Below the pieces are notes generated by a model that worked only from the letters and a program-made list of their open reading frames with translations, was not told the origin of the DNA and did not search any database. 64,000 bases of DNA from Pyropia yezoensis (taxonomy: Eukaryota; Rhodophyta; Bangiophyceae; Bangiales; Bangiaceae): NCBI GenBank assembly GCA_009829735.1, contig CM020618.1, positions 14,552,568-14,616,567 on the forward strand, in the 5' to 3' direction. A program made the translations under genes and the position numbers. Numbering within the stretch: the first letter of the stretch is position 1; each line of letters begins with the position of its first letter. Positions 58,550-64,000 of this stretch are shown in pieces.

Positions 58550-59469
58550 TCGTCGCTGTCGATGACACCCTCAGCGGCGAGTCCTTCAGCCGCCGCATCT
58601 GCCGCATCTTCGACGCCGTCCATCGCGGACGAGTGCAAGTAGATTGGGTCCCGTTCGTAAGCGTCCAGAAAGCCGATCAGCGCAGCGGATCTCCCCACCT
58701 ACATACGCAGCGAAACAGAGCTGTGAAAACATCGCAGCGCCAATGCGCGCCTGTCATGCGTTTGCCGTACGCGCTGAATATTGAGTAAAAAAAGAAGACT
58801 TTTTTTTTTGCACCCCCAAGACATGCCCTTGTGAATGTGCATTCTCTCGTGCGTTCGCCAATCACCGTACGATGTCAAATGTTCCGTTTGAAAGAAGGAA
58901 CAAACACAAACGAGCAGCACAACGTCGCCTAGCAGGGGCCCTCGGGCTGTTGTCATCACGGCACGCGTGGCGCATGTGACTCTGGGCGGGACGTCCAAAA
59001 GCGACCCATGCTGGCAGACCATCACGTCCTCCCACACCACCACAGCTGCCAGTGGCGGCGGCGGCGCTCCATCACTGGAGCAGATGCCTGTCCCCAGGGC
59101 GGGGGCGACAACGACGTCGGCTGCGGCACGGGCGACACGCGCGACCGCTGTACGGCAGCGCATTCTGGCACTCCCCAGCTGGGGTGGTGGGCATGGGGGC
59201 AGCGGCCGCGGCGATGTTCGTCTTTCGGGGGTGCGGTGACGTCTAAGGGAGATGCTCGTTTTCGGGGAGTGTGATGGAATACAAAGTTCCGCGTTTGGGG
59301 GCGTGAGGGCTCTTGTCGCCAGGGGTGCGATGCCTCGTATCATTTGTGTGGGTGGGAGAACTTTTGCGGCAGAGGGCTCGCCTGGCTGGCGCTGTCCCTC
59401 CCACGAGGGGCACAAGTGGGAGGTGTACGCGACTATATAGGCGAGTGAGTACCCTCCCTCACCCCACTT
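58550..59469. other. No clearly recognisable gene
   Basis: May contain the 5' end of the recombinase-like gene near 58550-58700. Rest: an A run and a T run around 58787-58810 and short ORFs without recognisable features. Confidence 0.4.
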
Positions 59470-61083
59470 CTATTTTTCAATGCGGCCGTATGCAGGGGAC
59501 CAATGAAGGCGCGACTTCGCGACTTTCTCCTTCAGCTTCGGGCGTTGCATTGGATCCATCGCCACATCGCGCCGACGAGCCACGTTCTTACTCTGAAGCG
59601 CGTCCCGCAGAGTTGAATAGGTAGCCCCAGCAAATGGTGCTGTGACAGCATCTTCCTCGTGCCCCGTCCCGCACATAGGTGCAGCTCTGCGGGCCCTCGG
59701 GTCAATACGTGCGAAGGCGCGTTCCAGGCACCGCGCCTGCTTCTGAGAGAAGACGTTCGGTGTCCCGGGAGAGGCCGAGTTGGGCAGCTGCAGGATCGTG
59801 ACTGGAATTTCGTCGAGGACGCCCATGGCCCAGTCCAGTATTCTCAGGTACACGAGGTGGTTGCGCTTGAGGTTGAAGAGCTTGCGACAAAAGGGCGAGC
59901 TGCGCAGCGTCACCTCAAGGTTCTTGTCCAACGCTGCCAGACCAGAGAATAGGCCGCGGGTAGAGTGCTCACTGTGAGCAAGCGCAACAATCTGCGGCAG
60001 CCCGGAGAGCAGGGGACCACCAACAGGAGCTTCAATGGCAGCCATGGGGATCGCCCAAGGAGCAGCGGAAGACAGAGGATGGGGGGGGGGGGTGGCAGCA
60101 GGGCCAGGGGGGAGACTTGAAACTGGAGCATCTGCCGTCTCAGGGACCCCGCGACGCAGGCGGGTTTTGATCTCCATCTCCGCGAAGTCGAGACGGCGGT
60201 GCTCCAGCGCCACGATCTCGACGTGGCGACGAAGGTCGGGGTCAAGCCGTGCCCGCTTCAAGCCCTCTGACTCAAAGTCAGTCGCAAGTGGCTGTGCACT
60301 CTGGAGAACGCCTGATGGCGGCGCAGCCGTCTTCAGTGGCGGGTAGACGTCATCCGCACGCACAACACGGCTTCCTCGCGCTCCATCTCCGCCCCCCGTC
60401 GTGGCCGCCCACCCGTTCATCTCGAGCAAGAACGACGTCCGGAAGGAGCACAGGGAAGGCCTCAGGCTACGACGGCGCGCCCTGCTGCCGTGGCCGTTGG
60501 TACATTCTGCCGTCAGCATATGTTTGACGGCATAGTTTCCGCTCGTCACTATGCTGGAGTTGTAGGCCTTGATCAGATGCGTGAGTCCTGCGAGAGTCGG
60601 GTGACGGGGAAGTGCCAGCTGTCGACCTTCGCACCGCGCCGTCAGGGCGGCGTAAGTAGTCGCAGCGGGCACGTCGATAGGGTCAGGCGTAGCGAGCACA
60701 CCGCAAACTTGACCCACCATAATATATGAAGGAAGGACAGAAGGAGTAACATGGAACGAAGGGGGAGGGAGAGACACGCTGGATAACTGGCGCCAAAGGC
60801 GTTGGGCGTTTGGGCGTGTCTTTGGCACTGGGAATGACTGTTGTTCTCGGTTTTTGGCGGGTTTACTCTCGATGGGCTCCTTCGCGAGAGGCACTGAGAG
60901 AGATCCTTGTCGGGTTAGTTTTGCGGCTGCAGCAGAGGCATCAGCAATTATGACGTACGACTTGCCACTCATTCTCGATTGTGTATTGGAGTTATATTCT
61001 TGCTGTTCCGAGGGTACAGCAGGCTGTGGGCTACTTTCACTTCCCAGGCATCCATGGGGCTTCAGAAGGCGACGTCGGCTCAT
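59470..61083 (-). CDS. Hypothetical protein
   Basis: 537 codons from ATG 61083 (MSRRRLLKPHGCLGSE). Not recognised. The N-terminal half is Ser/Pro/Ala-rich; the middle has SGLPQIVALAHSEHSTRG; the C-terminal part has folded-looking segments (KLFNLKRNHLVYLRILDWAM, VFSQKQARCLERAFARI) followed by a basic tail (RPKLKEKVAKSRLHW). Length and composition make chance unlikely in the C-terminal 250 residues, but exon structure is unknown. Not transposon-like. Confidence 0.45.
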   Translation of the reverse strand: MSRRRLLKPHGCLGSESSPQPAVPSEQQEYNSNTQSRMSGKSYVIIADASAAAAKLTRQGSLSVPLAKEPIESKPAKNREQQSFPVPKTRPNAQRLWRQLSSVSLPPPSFHVTPSVLPSYIMVGQVCGVLATPDPIDVPAATTYAALTARCEGRQLALPRHPTLAGLTHLIKAYNSSIVTSGNYAVKHMLTAECTNGHGSRARRRSLRPSLCSFRTSFLLEMNGWAATTGGGDGARGSRVVRADDVYPPLKTAAPPSGVLQSAQPLATDFESEGLKRARLDPDLRRHVEIVALEHRRLDFAEMEIKTRLRRGVPETADAPVSSLPPGPAATPPPHPLSSAAPWAIPMAAIEAPVGGPLLSGLPQIVALAHSEHSTRGLFSGLAALDKNLEVTLRSSPFCRKLFNLKRNHLVYLRILDWAMGVLDEIPVTILQLPNSASPGTPNVFSQKQARCLERAFARIDPRARRAAPMCGTGHEEDAVTAPFAGATYSTLRDALQSKNVARRRDVAMDPMQRPKLKEKVAKSRLHWSPAYGRIEK

Positions 61084-61465
61084 ATTTACCACTCACGGAC
61101 TTGATAGATCTTCCAGGCTTGATTGACGGGTCGGTCTCCTCGTCCGTCGCGACGAAGTGGGGCGGATCGATTGTCATCCGCGGCGCCCGCTGACCGCGCG
61201 GGGCATCCGCGTAGGAGTAGCGCGGCAAGCGCTCGCTCGGCTCCGTGGCCCATACGTTCCACGCGTAGAAGGACCGTACCAGCCCGTGGGGGACGCGCAC
61301 CAAGATACGGTGCAGTGGCATTTCACGCCGATAGACTCTCATCGCGGCCGACTCGTGGCGGGGGATGTAGCCAACAACCCACAGGCGACGAGGAAGACGC
61401 ACGCGGACATACACACGCGTGCCAACGCGGAAGTGGGCGGACCACCAGGTGCGCTCACGCGGCAT
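61037..61465 (-). CDS. Hypothetical small protein or first exon
   Basis: 142 codons from ATG 61465 (MPRERTWWSAHFRVGT). A beta-rich start (RVGTRVYVRVRLPRRLWVVG) could be a small SH3-like barrel. It overlaps the start of the next gene downstream (61083) in another frame, so it may be an alternative 5' exon of that gene. Function unknown. Confidence 0.35.
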   Translation of the reverse strand: MPRERTWWSAHFRVGTRVYVRVRLPRRLWVVGYIPRHESAAMRVYRREMPLHRILVRVPHGLVRSFYAWNVWATEPSERLPRYSYADAPRGQRAPRMTIDPPHFVATDEETDPSIKPGRSIKSVSGKYEPTSPSEAPWMPGK

Positions 61466-62388
61466 CTTCGGTCACAGGTAATCAGCGCTCCGCGAGGTCA
61501 GCTTTGGTGCGGGCACCACCAGGCCACCACCAGGCCATGGAGGAGCATCCACCGGAGAGAGTCACGGGCGATCGGGGTTGTACGGTGTGTGGGGGGAGGG
61601 CGGGGGGGGGGGCGGGGGATGTGTTGGTCCAAGTGCGAGAACGTCGAAGGACGCAGGGGGGCAGGTGAACACTGCGAAAGAGGCCAGACGACGTGTAGGG
61701 CCCGTCACGCTCGGCCCCTGCAACTCCACGTCACACCATGAGCCGGGGCGAGGAAAATACAAAGAATCTGGCACAGCGGCGGGGCTCATTCGGAAAGTTA
61801 AAGAGAAGCGTCTTCTGCGGCCCGCCCGAGTGCGGAGGACCACTCTCCATCACAACAGACACCCGATGGCGCCCTCATCAACCAAAGCAGCAATGTTGGG
61901 GGAGTCCATGCCGTCTGTCGACGAGCGCCCGTCCAGAGCCGAAGTGAGCACCAGTTCGGCGATCCTCGACGCAATTGACAACGTACGGGAAGCGGCCGCC
62001 CCTTATGGCTCTGCCTCGCAACAGGGTGGCGGCCGCGCCTCTTCGTCTTTGGCGCGTCGGCCGCCACCGCCGCAACCACCACCGCGACCTCCAGCACCAC
62101 GGCAGCCACCGACGGCCACAGAAGGTGGCATCGGCGGAGGCTCGGGTGGTCAGTGGCAGCGGTGGCGGTGGCGGCGACGGCTGCTGCACATATTCTGCAC
62201 CCCTGGGATGCAGGCGGGAAGGGGGCGGCCGCCAGGGGGCAGCCGCGCCCCGCGGCCACTAATAAGTGGCACGCCCGCAGTGGTAGCGGCGGAGGCACAA
62301 GCCTGTGGCGACGGCAGTGCAAGAGCGGCGGCGACGGCGGCGGTGGCGGCGGCAGCGGCGGCGGCGGCGGCGCAACCTCGTCACCATT
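61466..62388. other. Simple-sequence-rich spacer
   Basis: GGC/GCC trinucleotide-rich sequence (61590-62390) giving long Ala/Gly/Arg ORFs in several frames; none supported as a gene. Confidence 0.5.
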
Positions 62389-63402
62389 CTAGCGGGCAGT
62401 GCGGGTGGCTTCGGCGGCGAGCGTTGGCGCGCGGACGCCCAAGCCGGCCACCTCGCGGCCGTCGCATCCGCCGTCGCTGCTTCTCTCGCTGCCCCGTCGT
62501 TGGGCAGCCCCGCGGATGACTGTGCCACCACCTTCGCCGGCGCCGTCGGCGTGGCCATCGTCTGCTGCGGCGGAACCGCAGCTGCAGCAGCAGCAACGGG
62601 GGTGTGCGTTTTGGGTGACGCCCCCGCTCGCCCCCCCTCCCTCCACGCCGGCGCCGTAATCAACAAAAAGCTCCTCCCCCACAAGGATGTCACGGAGGAC
62701 AACCATGCGGACCACCCCAGGCGCCAGCAACTGTGCGGCACTGTACACGGGGTCGAATACCTGCTCAAACTTGACGTTGGCAGTACGGTGGGGACGGGGG
62801 TCATTCACGGACCCGGCTGCACAGAAGGAGGCTGGGACGATCCACACCGACCGTGCACTCGGGCGCGTACGGGAAACACTCACCTTGGTCCCGATTTCCG
62901 GCACCCAGGACAGCCGAGAGCACTCCACGGCGCCTTCCCAAAAGCGCTTGTGCATGCGCACCTCCATCGACGTTGACAGCCACGTCCATGCCGAACAGCG
63001 CAGATGAAGGGGAACCAGATCACCTCCGTATGTTTGCACCGGCCCCTGTGCAAGAGGAGACAGCGCGGCCTCCTCCAGGTCTTCATGGACGAGCTGTCCA
63101 AAGAAAGGAAGAATGCGCTGCCCTACGCGCAGGGGACGCGCCGCAAACACGCCACGACCATGCACAGGCGACGGGGCAACGACTGTGCCATAGGACGCGG
63201 CATCGGCCCGTAGCAGGGCCCCAGACTGCTCCCCTGTGCACAGCGCCTGCAGCTCGATCTGACTCCAAGAGTATACGGGGATGTGGGCAACGTCTCGACC
63301 ACGGAGTTTGCCAACAAGCAGAGGCATGGCCTGTAAAGCTCGGGCGACGGCAGGAGACACGCAGGTGTACAAGGGCTTCTTGCCTGGCGCCTCCCACTGC
63401 AT
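62389..63402 (-). CDS. SET-domain protein (putative lysine methyltransferase)
   Basis: 337 codons from ATG 63402 (MQWEAPGKKPLYTCV). SET landmarks in order: SPVHGRGVFAARPL (residues 78-91, the SAM-binding GxG strand), a long insert, ASFCAAGSVNDPRPHRTANV (191-210, equivalent of the R-F-I-N-H-S core), and RDILVGEELFVDYG (237-250, the GEEL-DYG C-terminal signature). The C-terminal 80 residues after a Cys cluster (CCCCSCG) are Gly/Ala/Arg-rich and may be disordered. The insert between the halves recalls SMYD/RLSMT-type split SET domains. Probably a host gene; substrate unknown. Whether the 5' end is complete is not certain. Confidence 0.7.
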   Translation of the reverse strand: MQWEAPGKKPLYTCVSPAVARALQAMPLLVGKLRGRDVAHIPVYSWSQIELQALCTGEQSGALLRADAASYGTVVAPSPVHGRGVFAARPLRVGQRILPFFGQLVHEDLEEAALSPLAQGPVQTYGGDLVPLHLRCSAWTWLSTSMEVRMHKRFWEGAVECSRLSWVPEIGTKVSVSRTRPSARSVWIVPASFCAAGSVNDPRPHRTANVKFEQVFDPVYSAAQLLAPGVVRMVVLRDILVGEELFVDYGAGVEGGGASGGVTQNAHPRCCCCSCGSAAADDGHADGAGEGGGTVIRGAAQRRGSERSSDGGCDGREVAGLGVRAPTLAAEATRTAR

Positions 63403-64000
63403 CGTGGCAGCCGGAACGTACCAGGCAGGAATGTCGAAGGACGGGGAATGGGGGGGAGGGAGAGGCGATGAGGGGGCGAGAGGGGGAAGGGGTGGAAGAG
63501 GGGGGCGGGGGGGGGGGGAGGGAGCAAGAGAGAGGTGTCGAAGAGCGGTGAAGGTAGCACGTAAGACAAGAGTGCGTGTGAGAGAGGGAAGGTGAGCGGT
63601 GCACGTGTCCGTCAGAGAAGGATCTCCAGTGGTGCGGTCGGTATAGAACAGCTGACTCTGGCGGCACGCCCCGATAGATGCGAGTTAGACGGAATGGCTA
63701 CATTCATGAGCATCGCAATACTGCTGGCATGCCCATTCAGAAAGTCGCGAGCATACCAAATGCACACTCGTCGCCGCAGCCACGAGCACTGCCATACGGG
63801 GGACGATGCCGCGGGAGACAGTCGTCGCCCATTACCCCGCTTTTGTCCGGCTCACCCGCCGACAGCGCCCTGCTCGCCCTATGGGCTGTGTGTGCGGGTG
63901 CGGCAGCAACGTCCCGGTTGACACCGGACGCCGCTGTCGTGGCAGTGTGTGTGTGCCAGCAGCGGCCCGGCGCCGCCCGCAATGCGGGCCCAGACTGCGG
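63403..64000. other. No recognisable gene
   Basis: G/A-rich low-complexity sequence (63430-63600) upstream of the SET gene, then unremarkable sequence to the window edge. Confidence 0.4.

Noticed and set aside
58699-59415. 238-codon minus-strand ORF
   Set aside because: Low-complexity, no recognisable domain, and no coding signature beyond openness.
61578-62519. 313-codon plus-strand Ala/Arg-rich ORF
   Set aside because: Driven by GGC/GCC repeats and overlapping the SET gene on the other strand.
1-64000. tRNA or rRNA genes
   Set aside because: None recognised by eye; a covariance-model scan (tRNAscan-SE) would be decisive.

Overview
This is a GC-rich eukaryotic window dominated by retrotransposons. 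The coding units are long single-exon ORFs, there are no bacterial-style operons, and I could not demonstrate any intron. The mix of elements (chromodomain Ty3/gypsy, an unusual copia, a DIRS-order tyrosine-recombinase retroelement) plus G-rich minisatellites fits a GC-rich alga. A bangiophyte red alga such as Porphyra/Pyropia is my best guess, but that is inference.

Layout. 1-1298 and 7944-10520 form one G-rich minisatellite of about 21-bp units that changes to the C-rich orientation near 9160; it is split by a complete but inactivated copia element (1299-7938, 144-bp LTRs, TSD TGGGG). 10521-12390 has no recognised gene. 12396-28242 is gypsy element 1 (362-bp LTRs, TSD TCCTC, minus strand). 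Its pol is split by element N (17942-22959, 468-bp LTRs, TSD GCCAT), a deletion derivative of gypsy family 2. 29410-34632 is a DIRS-order element with 302-bp direct repeats. 35012-35839 may be a host oxygenase-like gene. 36863-56487 is gypsy element 3 (539-bp LTRs, TSD ATACG, minus strand); its pol is split by a full-length, apparently intact gypsy element 2 (44090-53468, TSD AGAAC). 56493-64000 is host or older sequence with a broken tyrosine-recombinase-like gene, two hypothetical ORFs and a SET-domain gene.

The most interesting system is shared by all three gypsy families. Downstream of gag and pol (protease-RT-RNase H-integrase-chromodomain), tail-to-tail with pol, each carries a long ORF on the opposite strand (815, 647 and 638 codons from the first good ATG). 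The three antisense proteins are recognisably related through a central core. The copy in element N is intact although that element has lost most of gag and nearly all enzyme domains. Between the N and element 2 copies I count nine substitutions by eye, eight of them synonymous, which suggests selection on the protein. I do not know its function.

Relative ages from LTR comparison by eye: copia 4/144 differences, element 3 6/539, element 1 and family 2 no difference seen. This agrees with the nesting order.
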